A DNA stretch of 64,000 nt from Salvia splendens (GCF_004379255.2 NC_056048.1:15771197-15835196), one strand, 5' to 3'; counted from the stretch's first letter, positions 21,020-32,469 are shown. Made by a program: numbers and translations. Notes: generated by a model from the letters alone, not told the origin.

Positions 21020-21851
21020 TTGAGCCGGGATTTTACGGCCTTCAATTTCAAGCCCTTGGCTGATTGTTTGGGAGAGGTAGTATCAATGGACCGGAAAACC
21101 ATGAGCTGGTCCGGGATGGTCCTCGCCTCCTCGGAGCTTGATGCGGGGTCCGGCGGAGGATCCGTCATGGCCGAGCCGAGAGCACCTTCCCCAAACAAGG
21201 TGGAAGTTTCGGGGCGTGAGATGGGGCCAAGTTTAGGGATGGAAGATGGAGGAGACAAGGCACGGAAAAGAATGGCTCACGGTGAGATTGTGGACGGGTG
21301 GTTCGGCGGCCGGCAGAGTAATAAATCTTGGAGCGAATAGATGGGAGGGGTGGTAGGGTGGTGGCCGGCGTGGTGTAACTCACGGAGGATCGTGAGAATG
21401 AAGGGTTGAAAGGCCGCGGAAGTTAGGGTGGGGGGATTGTTAGAGAGAAAGAGGAGCGTCTCTCTCTAAAGTTGATGCAGCCTTGCGATTTTCCTGGTCC
21501 GGTTGGATCTGAGCAAGTAGGACATTGTCATTAAGAAGCCTACCCTTCACAAACCAGCTTTGATTCGGGGCGATGACCCGTGGGAGGATAGGAGTGAGCC
21601 TCTTCGTGAGGACCTTTGTGATGTTTTTGTTGAAGACGTTGCAAAGGCTAATGGGGCGGTAATCAACCCATGTGCTCGGCGATGGTTTCTTGGGAATGAG
21701 AACAATACTTGTTGCCGTAACACTTCGGGGGAGGTAGGCCCCTTGGAAGAACTGTCTGGCAGCTGCGACCACGTCCTGTCCCATAATTCCCCAGCATGCT
21801 TGAAAGAAAGTGGCGGAGAATCCATCGGGGCCAGGTGAACTGTCCCCCGAG

Positions 21852-24189
21852 AAGTATGAAAGAGTCTCCGGCCAACAAGTCCTATGCGCCGGCTAAGAGC
21901 TTGTCTCGAGAAGTATGAAAGAGTCTCCGGCCAACAAGTCAGCCTTGCCAAGAGTAATTTCTATATCGCCGAAAACCATGAGCATTGGGCAAACTTGATC
22001 CAGGCGGAAGGAGGCTTCTCTAGAGGGGCCTTCCCTTTTCTCTACCTCGGTGTCCCTATCTACCGTGGTGTCAAGCGCACGGACATGTTCCTCTTCCTAC
22101 GGGAAAAGATTGCAAGAAGGATTTCAGGATGGGCACACCGTCACCTCTCTTTTGGAGGAAGGCTCACGTTGATTAAGAGCACTCTTGAAGCGATCCCCTT
22201 GCACATCTTCCAAGCCGTCGAGCCCACGACCGGTACCCTAAAGCAACTTGATCAACAAATGGCCCGATTCTTTTGGGGGTCTACGAATGAGAAGAAGCGG
22301 ACCCATTGGATTGGATGGGAACAAATGTGCCGCCCTACTGAAGAAGGAGGCCTTGGGATCCGAAAAACTAAGGAGGTCCTCCGCGCCTTCAATATCAAAC
22401 TTTGGTGGCGCTTTCGGGAGCAAAACTCCCTTTGGGCAAGATACATGATGGCAAAATATTGCACCAACTCCACACCGCTCACCTTGAGACTGCCGAGCAG
22501 GAGTAGCCCTACGTGGAGAAGGCTCTCAAGAGCCTGGCCCCTCGCGCAACCGCACATGAGATGGCTAGTGGGACAAGGGGACATCTACTTCTGGGATGAC
22601 ATTTGGTTTGGTAATAGTCCTCTGAGGGAAATTAGCCTTGATGATAGGGGAAGACCAACCACCCGGGTTTCGGAGTTCATTACAAATGGTGTTTGGGATG
22701 TGCCCAAGCTCCAACTCCTTCACAATCAGGCCGGCCTTCCTCAACATGTTATCGATGGCATCATTAATACACCGATCCTCCATGACGAACAGGATATCCT
22801 TAGGTGGAACCTCTCTAAGCATGGGGAATTCACGGTGGCTTCGACATGGGACACACTCCGAGGGCGAAACCCGATCATCCAAGGTTTGGGGGATGTTTGG
22901 AAGGCGGGACTCACCAACTCAATAGCCATCTTTATCTGGAGGCTACTCTCCAATCGGGTGCCGGTTGACACAAAACTTCAATGGCGGGAGATTGAGCTAG
23001 CCTCTAAGTGCCAATGCTGCCCAATTCGACCGAACATTGAGTCCCTCCAGCACCTCTTCATTCAGGGATTCGGAGCCCGTAGAGTATGGAGAGAATTTGA
23101 TGAATGGTTTGAAGGTACATCCCCCCGCCTCTCAATCAATGACACAATCCCAACGAGAATTGAAGTTTGGATGCAAAGATGCAATCAGCCGAATAGGAAG
23201 CACCTTAGCCGAGCCATGCCCTACCTCATCCTATGGTTCATCTGGTCGGAGAGGAATAGGAGCCGACACCAAGATACAAGATTTAAACCCCACAATGTAA
23301 TATGGCAGGTCCACATGTACATCCGGAATTCTATGGCAAACGGGTGCCTGAAGCCGAAGCACTGGCGAGGAGTTAAACTTGGAATTAACATCCCTCAACA
23401 AGCGGAAGCCATTCGGGCGTTGCCTCTCGCCATGGCGATCAAATGGGAGCCACCGGACCCCCCTTGGATTAAAGTGAATACGGATGGTTCCTTCAATGAA
23501 GCGATCAACAAAGCAGGAGGGGGAGGAGTCATTCGCGATTTCTCGGGTAAAATGCTTGTGGCCTTTTGCATACCTTTTGAAGCACAATCGGCTCTGGAGG
23601 CGGAATTGTTGGCAATGATCCACGGGCTGAACATCGCCAAGGAATTTGGCCTCCCTATTTGGATCGAATCAGACGCCGAACAAGCTATCAAATTGATTAA
23701 TGGGGCAGGATGGGGACCGGCGCTAGCCCGGGAAGCCATGGCGCATCTGATCCTTCTTAAGCGTCAACTTAAATTCCGTGCCACCTTCATTCACCGGGAG
23801 GGAAACAAGGCGGCGGATTTCCTTGCGAGAATGGGACTAGGGAGAGATAGAGGCCAACAAATGCAACAAGACTCGGTGCCGAGAGAGCTTGCGGACCTCG
23901 TCCGCATGGATCAAATGGGTCTTTCACATGTTCGTACCCTAGGAAGGGACGGGGACTAGAATTGTTTTCACTTGCTTCTTGCTCTGTTTCCCTACTCTGT
24001 AGCTCTGTGTAACTGCTCGTGGTGTTTGAGGGAGTATGATGGGGTCCGAACCATGTTGGATCGGACCGCATACTACTCTTGTAATGTTGGTGGCACACCA
24101 CTTTCGGGTGTGGCCAAGTTCTGTTTAATTGCCTTGTTGAAATATAGGGATGAGGGACCCACGAACCCTCCACCATGACGGTGTTTGGA

Positions 24190-24226
<37 letters not shown>
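21852..24226 (+). mobile_element. LINE I, 5'-truncated, nested in LINE E
   Basis: Inserted in E on the opposite strand, with a 12-14-bp target duplication (AACTGTCCCCCGAG at 21838-21851, also at 19893-19906, and at 24225-24238). Poly(A) is 35 nt (24192-24226). The 5' junction has 4-bp microhomology (CGAG) and a ~60-bp internal repeat: a block starting CGAGAAGTATGAAAGAG occurs at both 21848 and 21908. The 3' UTR hairpin (GAGTATGATGGGGTCCGAAC..GATCGGACCGCATAC) is at 24033-24075. Confidence 0.92.
21884..23959 (+). CDS. LINE ORF2 C-terminal half: RT thumb, zf-RVT, RNase H (element I)
   Basis: An open frame of 691 codons with no disabling change. Residues 1-120: end of RT and thumb (SGQQVSLAKSNFYIAE, PFLYLGVPIYRGVKRTDMF, ISGWAHRHLSFGGRLTLIK). 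Residues 120-340: connection (ARFFWGSTNEKKRTHWIGW, WWRFREQNSLWARYMM). Residues ~345-410: zf-RVT (IFIWRLLSNRVPVDTKLQWR, ASKCQCCPIRPNIESLQHLF). Residues ~525-655: RNase H with all acidic residues present (VNTDGSF, ALEAELLAM, WIESDAEQAI, HREGNKAADFLARMG). The RT catalytic YADD lies upstream of the truncation, so this protein cannot reverse-transcribe. The start shown is the first Met; the true start is lost. Confidence 0.9.
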   Translation: MRRLRACLEKYERVSGQQVSLAKSNFYIAENHEHWANLIQAEGGFSRGAFPFLYLGVPIYRGVKRTDMFLFLREKIARRISGWAHRHLSFGGRLTLIKSTLEAIPLHIFQAVEPTTGTLKQLDQQMARFFWGSTNEKKRTHWIGWEQMCRPTEEGGLGIRKTKEVLRAFNIKLWWRFREQNSLWARYMMAKYCTNSTPLTLRLPSRSSPTWRRLSRAWPLAQPHMRWLVGQGDIYFWDDIWFGNSPLREISLDDRGRPTTRVSEFITNGVWDVPKLQLLHNQAGLPQHVIDGIINTPILHDEQDILRWNLSKHGEFTVASTWDTLRGRNPIIQGLGDVWKAGLTNSIAIFIWRLLSNRVPVDTKLQWREIELASKCQCCPIRPNIESLQHLFIQGFGARRVWREFDEWFEGTSPRLSINDTIPTRIEVWMQRCNQPNRKHLSRAMPYLILWFIWSERNRSRHQDTRFKPHNVIWQVHMYIRNSMANGCLKPKHWRGVKLGINIPQQAEAIRALPLAMAIKWEPPDPPWIKVNTDGSFNEAINKAGGGGVIRDFSGKMLVAFCIPFEAQSALEAELLAMIHGLNIAKEFGLPIWIESDAEQAIKLINGAGWGPALAREAMAHLILLKRQLKFRATFIHREGNKAADFLARMGLGRDRGQQMQQDSVPRELADLVRMDQMGLSHVRTLGRDGD

Positions 24227-24228
<2 letters not shown>

Positions 24229-25428
24229 GTCCCCCGAGATATCAAAAACCGCTCGTTTAATTTCATCCACTTCCGGTGGTGTAGAGAGTTCGTCCATTTC
24301 GGCCGAGATTGGGAGTTGTTGTATCAAGCTGAGGTTCGGTTCCAAGAGAGAGACGGGTTCGGGCGCGAGAAGATTTTTAAAGAACTCAACCGCCGATTGT
24401 TTAATCTCTTCTTCACCCGTGAGTTCGCGGCCATTCACACTGATTTTGTGGATTCGCATCCGTATTCTTTTATGCTTGACCCAACTCTGATAAAACCTTG
24501 TGTTCTTGTCTCCCTCCGCGAGCCATCGGAGTGTTGCTTTCTGACTGCAGAAATCCTCCTCCATTTTGAGGGGGAGAATGTACTCACTCCGCAATACATT
24601 TGTTGATCCTAGTCCTGTTTTCAGCCGACGGCCTTGCTTCGAAATCATCTTGAGCCACGGCAACCTTTCCTTCCAAATCCCGGAGATTACTATGGATGTT
24701 ACCAAAAACCTCTTTATTCCACCGTTTTAAGGCTTTTTTGATCCTTGCAAGCTTGATCTAGAGATTGAGGAGGCCCTCGGCCTCCGTTGGTAAGATCCAA
24801 TTTTCATGTACGAGTTCGGCAATTTTCATGTACGAGTTCGGCAAATCCACCGAAATGCTCTTTCCTTCATGTACGACCTCACAAGAATCGGGCCATGGTC
24901 CGAGGAGACCCAAGGGATGTTAGTCACTCGTGTGGCTTCAAGCATCCGTGGCCACTGTTCACTCACTAGGATTCTGTCAAGCCTTTCAAACAACCCATTC
25001 TTGGCCCACGTGAACTCCGCACCATCAAACCCCGGGTTGAGTAATCAGCAATCCTCAATGATTTCGGCAAAGTCGATCATCTCGCCTTGCCTATTGGTGT
25101 TGCTCCCAACTTTGTCCCCCAGTGAGACAATGGTATTAAAGTCACCACCAACTAACCATGGAGTCCCCCCGGTAGTATGTGCAAGTTCCCTCATTTTATC
25201 CCATAGGGGGTACCTTTCTGCTCTTGTGCATTTTGCGTAGACAGCCGAGATAGCTATATGGCTAGCCAAGCGAGGAGAGGTGAATAACCCATGAAGGATC
25301 TGCTCCTCATCACTCTCGATCTCAAAACTAGCTCCTTCTTCCACAAAAATCCATATCTTCCCATTAATGGTCGAGCCTTTGTATACCAGCCCTAGTGCCT
25401 TCGAGAATCTCTCCGGGTTGGGGGTAGT
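24225..25428 (-). mobile_element. LINE E, piece 3 of 3 (EN domain to RT linker)
   Basis: The 5'-most surviving part of LINE E, minus strand. It begins at codon ~42 of ORF2 (TPNPERFSKALGL) directly after an 8-nt A tract of unrelated sequence (25429-25436 on +) and ends at the LINE I insertion. ORF1, the 5' UTR and the first ~40 codons of ORF2 are absent from the window. Confidence 0.85.
24239..25428 (-). pseudogene. LINE ORF2 N-terminal part: EN domain and linker (element E)
   Basis: APE-type endonuclease motifs: ISAVYAKCTRAERYPLWDKM, WLVGGDFNTIV (GDFN), a broken WAKNGLFERLDR near 24990, then a decayed SDH region with about 100 bp missing and a short repeat (TTTCATGTACGAGTTCGG occurs twice near 24801-24842). 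The linker MEEDFCSQKATLRWLAEGDK, NTRFYQSWVKHKRIRMRIHK and VKRAVFDISGDS-type end follow (24705-24239). Frameshifts and a stop at 25041 make it dead. Confidence 0.8.
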
Positions 25429-25672
25429 CTTTTTTTTATTGTGTAACATAACACATAAAATTGGAGCTATTTTATTCATCACAGAAGCCTTGCTTAACAA
25501 ACTACAACCAAGATTAAACAAATATTTTGATGTCAATAGACTTGCAAAGATGATCGAACCACACCAAAATTCCGAAATTGAGTGGGGCAATTCAAACTAT
25601 CATACCCTAGCATCTGAAACCGAAATCACGGAAATGAAAATAAAATTCGGAAAAACAATAGAATGAAATCAC
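25429..25672 (-). other. Unidentified 244-bp segment resembling an mRNA 3' end
   Basis: AT-rich and unrelated to the LINE family on either side. On the minus strand it ends in an 8-nt A tract (25429-25436) with a polyadenylation signal AATAAA about 35 nt upstream (25471-25476). I do not recognise any protein in it. It lies between the 5'-truncated end of LINE E (-) and the start of LINE J (+), whose 5' hairpin is missing. It may be a retrocopy of a host mRNA's 3' UTR, like the FDM segment. Confidence 0.45.
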
Positions 25673-27363
25673 TTTGCCACCCTCCGTCGGCCCTCCCCCC
25701 ACGGTCCTCCCGGTGTTCATCCCAACCCCTCCGGCCGTGACAACCCTTCGACCATCGTTCACGGCGCGCTTCCCGGCCATGCCGGACGACCCGCTTAGCG
25801 ACACACCACCCCCCGAGGAGGCGCGAACCCTCTCGGACAAGCTTATGACGTTTAGCTCAAAGGATCCCACATCTCCGAAGCAACCTTCCAAGAAATTGGC
25901 GATGAAGGTTGCAAAAGCAAAACTCAAGACACGGAGGAGTACCCTGGCTCCGTCCACCAAAGGGAATGGACGGAAGAGATTTGTCCCATCTCCACTCCCC
26001 GAAGACAAACAACTAAGGAAGAGAATCGATTTTGGAGAGGAGGAAGGTACCCCGATCGGGAGCCCCAAATGCAAAAGCTCCATCCTTCCGGTGGTCTCGA
26101 ACCACGCCATGGGGGACACCACTCATCTAGAGGAGCATGAAAAAGATGGAGATGACAAGGAGCTAGAAATGGTGAGCCCACGCGCGGAAAAAGAAGCATC
26201 TCTCGACATTGTGCCTTTTTCCGGCCATAACTCTGACCAGACCGCCGGAGAGGGGCCAACCGGCACCGAGATGGCATACAACCAGCCGAGCCATGACAAA
26301 ACAAGTGTACTTGGCGCTACAAAAGCAAATAGTGTCTTGGGTGTAGAGAGAGTCAAACTTCCGGAAATGGTAATTGACACGAGAGCACTTTTTGAAAGCT
26401 CTTTGGAGCCTTGCCATGCTGAAAAGTCACATGCAACACTAGCCGTTAGAGAGCATGTGCAGCCAAAATCAAGCAACCTACTCCATCTTGCTTCCTTGGA
26501 TTCGGCGGACATGCTCGACACATTGGCCGCGGAACCACTTCTCGCCGGTGGCCATGAGATGAACACACGGCGCTCGGCCGAACGACCCAGCTCCTCCCAC
26601 CCGGTAATCGAGGTACAAATACGAAGTCCAACACCTTCGTCCGCTTTCAGCCCCTACCATGTGGAATTCTCCCGCCCCCCTTGGAGAAGGGCCGAATCCT
26701 CAAGATCCGGTACAACTTTGAGAATGGCGTGTCAAGGAAAGGTGGCATCGCGGCCGGACCAAAGACGCGTCCAAGAGACAATGTGCAACAAGTCACGCCT
26801 ACTAACACGAATGCAAGTTCCGGGGAAGGAGATGTCACCATGGGCATGGCCGATGACCCCGAGGGTGGGGGATGTGCGGAGATCCCGAGCCAACCCCCCA
26901 AGTCGAGTTCAATGGCTGACCTCTTCAAAACAAGCTCAACAAATCCCATGCACGAGAATCTAGCAAACAAAGGGGACGTAACGGGAACAAGCCCAATTGG
27001 AAATACAAATGCCGAAGGAGGAGGAACGGTCCCGATGCAAACCAACAAATGGAACTCAATGGCGGATATGCTCAAGGGGGCTCCCGACCCGGATGGTCCG
27101 CACGTTTTGTGGCCGACGAGATCCAAAACATAGGGCTTGCATCGGTTTCCAATGGTGTACCGGCAATATACTTCTCGGTGATGGAGATACGGAAGCTCGC
27201 CGAGAACGTTGGGCATGCCATTGTAGGTAAGTTTTCCCACTCTATATCAACGGCTGCTCAAATCCAAAAGGCCCTTTCTAATATTAAATTTCATCGTGGT
27301 TTCACTTGGAGATACATTAACGCCAAACACATTCTTATTCAATGCGAGTATTTGGCGGATTAT
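25673..27363 (+). mobile_element. LINE J, piece 1 of 4 (5' part, ORF1)
   Basis: J is the host element of the second half of the window. Pieces: 25673-27363, 32509-35140, 42886-43621 and 46284-46320, split by K/L, N and O, each with a target duplication. This piece lacks the 5' hairpin and most of the 5' UTR and ends inside the DUF4283-like domain at the K/L insertion. Confidence 0.85.
25779..27363 (+). pseudogene. LINE ORF1 N-terminal part (element J)
   Basis: Start at 25779 (MPDDPLSDTPPPEEARTLSD) matches ORF1 starts in F, K and N. Contains the basic block TKGNGRKRFVPSPLPEDKQL, KLPEMVIDTRALFESSLEP, LDTLAAEPLLAG, a frame change after YHVEFSRPPW where SLEDFPPLERGRT is expected (near 26670), NSMADMLKGAPDPDGP, and the DUF4283-like start (NIGLASVSNGVPAIYFS, YINAKHILIQCEYLADY). 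It continues after the 18-bp target duplication at 32509. Confidence 0.8.
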
Positions 27364-27364
27364 T

Positions 27365-29200
27365 ATCGAGGGTCTTTTGGATTTGCAGTCCCGTAGGGAT
27401 AGAGTGAGAGAACTTACCCACAATGGCGTGTCCCATGCTCTCAGCAAGCTTTTGAGTTTCCGCTCCGGAGAAGTAGATGGCCGGGATGCCGTCGGACACT
27501 GAAGCAAATCCAATGTTCTGGAGCTTATCCGGCTCAAAGGCTTGAGGGCCGGTAGGGTCAGTCGAGCCTTTAAGCATGTCCGCCATCGTTTTCGGCCGAC
27601 CGGGGTGGCATGAGGCGCCTTCACCCCGGCCTTGTAGAGTGTTACTCGCCGAGCCCGACGGGGTACCCATAAGCAAGTCCGCCATCGATTTCGGCCACGG
27701 CGAGGACCCCGGGGTAGCTTCTACCCCCCCAAGTTGATTAACTACATTCGGCCCTCGTGTTGCGGCATCCGCCGTGGACTTAGGTGTATTTCCATTTCTC
27801 TTCGGATTGTTGAGTTCGGCTTCTCCGTTCTCGGTGTGGATCTTCTCGGCACCTACGTTGCCGTTGTGTGCCCTTCTCGGCTTTTCCATTCTCGGCTTTT
27901 CGGCTTTTTCTTTCTCGGTGTGGATCTTCTCGACTTTTTCCTTCTCGGTGAGGATCTGTTCGGCATCATCCATAGGCGTATCGTTGGATGTTGGTGTGTC
28001 TCTTGTCACTGCAACCATCTCGGTACTAGGCGTGGCCTTGTTCATCGTCTCGATAAAAGGCTTTTCCCGGTAGTCGTTAGGGTTCGACTTCGGTCGCGGC
28101 TGGCCGAGCTCCGCACTGTAATGTTCCGAACTAGCCTCAAACGTAGCTCGGAGCTTGCTAGTTCGTCCTCGTTCGAGAGGGGGGAAGTCCTCAAGAGAGG
28201 GTCCATTCCCATCCCGAGGTGTGTGTGTGACACTTTGCATGCATCCCGAAGAGTTTAGGGGGAACTCTGGTGGTTTGTGACCGGCCGTAATGAGAGGTTG
28301 CGCAACCAATGTGTCTAGCATCTCCGCCGAGTCCAAGGCGGCTAAGTGGATGATTTCGGCCTTTTTTGGTTGCGTTGGGGCCTCCACGACAATCATCTCA
28401 CGTGAGCTCTTGGAACGGAAAGGAGTTAGCGCACTTTCGGAAGGAGGTTTTGGTCTCCAAGCCAATTCGGGAAGGTTGGGTTGCTGCAGAAAGGAGCTAG
28501 ATTTTTGTTGTTTTGGGGGCTCAACGGATGCATTGGGGCCAGCATCACGTGGTGTTCCGAAGTGGCAAGGCGTCAAGGAACTTTCGGAAAGTGATTTTGT
28601 TGTTGTGCCCATTTCGGGCAAGTTGACTAGCGCGTCCACCAAGGCCTTTTGACCCATGCTAGAGCCATCTCTCTCCAAGCAGCCATCATGTGGGGGGTTG
28701 TGCTCTCCTCCGTCACCGGTCCCCGCGTTTGCGCCGGCCGCAAGGTCATCGGCCGAAGCGTTGCCAACAGTTCCGGCGCCGGCAAGTTCTTCATTAATCT
28801 TAGCTTCATCTTCACCGTTGGGATTAGGGGAGGGCTCCATCGACGTCGGGAAGATGGGGCCTTTGCATTTTGGACTTCCGACCGGCGAGCTCCCTTCGGC
28901 CCCGAAATCAATCTTCTTCCTAAGTTGCTTGTCCTCCGGCATCGGTGAGGGTACGAACCTTTTCCGACCAGTGCCTTTGGTGGGAGGGGCTGGTGTACTT
29001 TTCCGTGCCTTCACCTTCATTTTCAAAGTTTTCCTCGCCATTTTCTTGCAGGGAGAAATTATGGCGGAAGACTCCTCCGACGTGAAAGTCATTGGCTGGT
29101 CCGAGAGAGGGTCCTCGGCCGACCGGAGGACCATTAGCTGGTCCGAGATGGTGCGCGGTTCTTCGGACTCCGGGGGGGGATCCGGCGGGAGCTCCGGCAT
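27365..29200 (-). pseudogene. LINE ORF1, inverted arm K (open but 3'-truncated)
   Basis: Open from the Met at 29200 (MPELPPDPPPESEEPRTISD) to the insertion edge, about 610 codons. Basic block KKMARKTLKMKVKARKSTP and GTGRKRFVPSPMPEDKQLRK, two tandem LPEM/LPEL motifs (NLPEMGTTTKSLSESSLTP, NLPELAWRPKPPSESALTP), SLEDFPPLERGRTSKLRATF, a charged repeat (TEKEKVEKIHTEKEKAEK), STADAATRGPNV, TMADMLKGSTDPTGP and the first half of the DUF4283-like domain (NIGFASVSDGIPAIYFSG). The rest of the domain and the CCHC knuckle are missing. G run of 7 at the NQLGG position keeps the frame open, unlike N. Confidence 0.9.
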
Positions 29201-29460
29201 GATCGAGAGAGCGAGTCGAGTCACCAGCCGCTCCGGAGCTTTGTTCGTGCCTTAGCCAATGGAGTGGGTTGGTTGGTGAGAATCCGAGGTCGGGAGGGTG
29301 GTGGGTGGCTGGTGGAGCGGGGGCGTGAGGGGGACCGTCGACGGTGGTGAGCCGACTGAGAATGGGGGTAGGCGGCGATGTGGGAACTCAAAACGTGGTG
29401 GGGGATTCTAGAGAGAAGGGAGAGCGTCTCTCTCTAACTTACCATTCAAGATTCCTCCAT

Positions 29461-32255
29461 TCAAGCCTGCTGGCCCATTGTGGGGCCGGAGGTAGTGGAA
29501 GCAATCAGACAGTTCTTCAGAGGGGCCTTCCTGCCAAGGAGCATCACGGCCACAAGCATAGTCCTTATCCCAAAGAAGGCATCGCCGGAGTCATGGACCG
29601 ACTACCGACCCATTAGTCTCTGCAATGTTCTAAACAAGATCATTACCAAGGTACTCACCTCTCGACTCTCTCCTTTCCTCCCACAGGTCATCTCCCCAAA
29701 CCAAAGTGGATTTGTCAAAGGTCGGCTCCTTAACGACAACGCACTTCTGGCTCAAGAGATGTTCCATGAGCTTGCTAGATGCTCCCCAGCGCCTAATGTG
29801 GCAGTAAAGATTGACATGGCTAAAGCCTATGATAGGGTCCAATGGCCATTCCTCTTCAAAGTTTTACGCCGTATGGGTTTCCCGGATTCATGGATTTCAC
29901 TTATGGAGAGGTGTATTGGGTATTGCTGGTTCTCGGTCCTTGTTAACGGGGCACCCTCGGGCTTCTTTAGATCAACTCGAGGACTTCGGCAAGGAGACCC
30001 GATCTCCCCCGCTCTGTTCGTAATCGCTGCGGACTACCTGTCCCGAGCATTAGATAAGCTCATCCTCGGCCAAAAGGACATGACGTTCAAAGCCTCCCGG
30101 AGATGCATGGAGATCAGCCATCTAGCCTATGCGGACGACATTATCATCTTCACTCAAGCGGCGGCAAATCCTATGCGCCGGCTAAGAGCCTGTCTCGAAA
30201 AATATGAAAGAGTCTCCGGCCAACAAGTCAGCCTCGCCAAGAGTAATTTCTATATTGCCGAGGCCCATGAGCATTGGGCAAACTCGATCCAGGCGGAAGG
30301 AGGCTTCTCTAGAGGGGCCTTTCCTTTTCTCTATCTCGGAGTCCCTATCTATCGTGGTGCCAAACGCACGGACATGTTCCTATTTCTACGGGAAAAGATT
30401 GCAAGAAGGATCTCAGGATGGGCACACCGTCACCTATCCTTTGGAGGAAGGCTTACGTTGATTAAGAGCACTCTTGAAGCGATCCCCTTGCACATCTTTC
30501 AAGCCGTCGAGCCCACGGCCGGTACCCTCAAGCAACTTGATCAACAAATGGCCCGATTCTTTTGGGGGTCTACGAATGAAAAGAAGCGGACCCATTGGAT
30601 TGGATGGGAACAAATGTGCCGGCCCACTGATGAAGGAGGCCTTGGGATCCGAAAAACTATGGAGGTCCTCCGCGCCTTCAATATCAAACTTTGGTGGCGC
30701 TTTCGGGAGCAAAACTCCCTTTGGGCAAGATACATGATGGCAAAATATTGCTCCAACTCCACACCGCTCACCTTGAGATTGCCGAGCAGGAGTAGCCCTA
30801 CGTGGAGAAGGCTCTCAAGAGCATGGCCCCTCGCGCAACCGCACATAAGATGGCTTGTGGGACAAGGGGACATCTACTTCTGGGATGACATTTGGCTTGG
30901 CGATAGCCCTCTGAGGGAACTTAGTCTTGATGATAGGGGAAGACCAACCACCCGGGTCTCGGAGTTCATTACAAATGGTGGTTGGGATGTGCCCAAGCTT
31001 CAACTCCTTCACAATCAGGCCGGCCTTCCTCAGCATGTTATCGATGGCATCATTAATACACCGATCCTCCATGACGAACAGGATATCCTGAGGTGGAACC
31101 TCTCTAAGCATGGGGAATTCACGGTGGCTTCGACATGGGACACACTTCGAGGACGAAACCCGATCATCCATGGTTTGGGGGATGTTTGGAAGGTAGGCCT
31201 CACCAACTCAATAGCCATCTTTATCTGGAGGCTTCTCTCCAATCGGGTGCCGGTTGACACGAAACTTCAGTGGCGGGAGATTGAGCTAGCTTCTAAGTGC
31301 CAATGCTGCCCCCCACAGACCGAACACTGAGTCACTCCAACACCTCTTCATCCAGGGATATGGAGCTCGCAGAGTATGGAGTGAGTTCGACGGCTGGTTC
31401 ACAGGGCCGTTCCCCCGCATCCATATCAATGACACAATCCCTACGAGAATCGAAGTGTGGGCGCGAAGGTGCCAACAGCCGAACAAGAAACATCTTAGCC
31501 GAGCCACTCCATACCTCATCCTTTGGTTTATCTGGTCGGAGAGAAACAGGAGCCGCCACCAAGGCACACAGTTTAAACCACAAAACGTGGTATGGCAGGT
31601 CCACATGTTCATTCGAAATGCTATGTCTAATGGAAGCTTGAAGCCGAAACATTGGAAGGGAGTTAAACTTGGAATCAATATTCCCCAACAAGCGGCGGCA
31701 ATCAGGGCGCTACCCCTAGCCATGGCAATCAAATGGAACCCCCCGGATCAGCCGTGGATAAAGCTCAACACGGATGGCTCCTACAATGAAGCGAACGGCA
31801 GAACAGGGGCTGGAGGGATTATTCGAGACCACTCGGGTAAGATGCTCGCCGCCGTCAGCACACCCCTTGAAGCCCACTCGGCTTTAGAAGCGGAGCTGTT
31901 GGCCATGATTCACGGGCTAAATATAGCCAAGGAATTCGGCCTACCAATCTGGATTGAGTCAGATGCAGAGCAAGCAATCAAATTGGTCAATGGGACAGGA
32001 TGGGGCCCGGCACTAGCTCGGCAAGCGGTGGCGCAACTAACCATTCTCAAACGCCATCTCAATTTCCGAGCCACCTTCATACACAGGGAGGGGAACAAAG
32101 CGGCGGACTTCCTTGCGAAAATGGGGCTAGTCCAAGACAGTGGCCTACGAATGCACTACAACTCAGCACCGAGAGAACTGTTGGACTTGGTTAGATTGGA
32201 CGAGATGGGAGTGTCGCACATCCGAAACCTAGACGGGGACGGGCATCAAAGTTGA
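29461..32255 (+). pseudogene. LINE ORF2 from RT to RNase H, arm L (one frameshift)
   Basis: Open from the twin-priming junction to ~31330: RT with IVLIPKKASPESWTDYRP, NQSGFVKGRLLNDN, motif A KIDMAKAYDRVQW, motif B GLRQGDPISPALF, motif C HLAYADDIIIF, FLYLGVPIYRG, then zf-RVT. An extra C in the run at about 31308-31313 (six instead of five in N) shifts the frame. RNase H resumes 31455-32255 with NTDGSYNEAN, ALEAELLAMIHGL, IWIESDAEQAI and HREGNKAADFLAKMG intact. EN is absent because of the twin-priming deletion. Confidence 0.9.
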
Positions 32256-32469
32256 TCATGAGACGATGGGAGACACTAGTGACTAGCTTTTTGGTTAATT
32301 GTATTTTGGAAAGGAGTATGATGAGGTCCGAACTTTGTGGGATCGGACCGCATACTACTCTTGAATTTGTTACGGCACACCACTTTTGGGTGTGGCCACG
32401 CCTTGTAATTATCACTTTTGGAAATATAGGGATGAGGGACCCACGAACCCTCCACCGTAGAGGTGTTTG

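Larger units (their letters stand above)
19075..22964. repeat. 1945-bp tandem duplication (two near-identical copies)
   Basis: Copy 1 is 19075-21019, copy 2 is 21020-22964. The only difference I noticed is G at 20799 versus A at 22744. Each copy holds the 5' end of LINE F (start of ORF1, 5' UTR, hairpin), the 37-nt filler, a piece of LINE E RT, and the 5' part of LINE I. The junction at 21020-21023 shows 4-bp microhomology (TTGA) shared by the F and I sequences. The duplication happened after both F and I had landed in E and is very young. Confidence 0.95.

Noticed and set aside
24175..24230. Poly(A)/poly(T) runs as transcription terminators or promoters
   Set aside because: Each run directly follows the conserved LINE or half-LINE 3' terminus and lies next to a target duplication, so it is a retrotransposition tail.
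29480..31330. RT sequences as an endogenous pararetrovirus or retrovirus
   Set aside because: EN of the APE type, zf-RVT, poly(A) tails, target duplications and lack of LTRs, coat or movement proteins identify LINEs. Only 1473-3378 is an LTR-type element.
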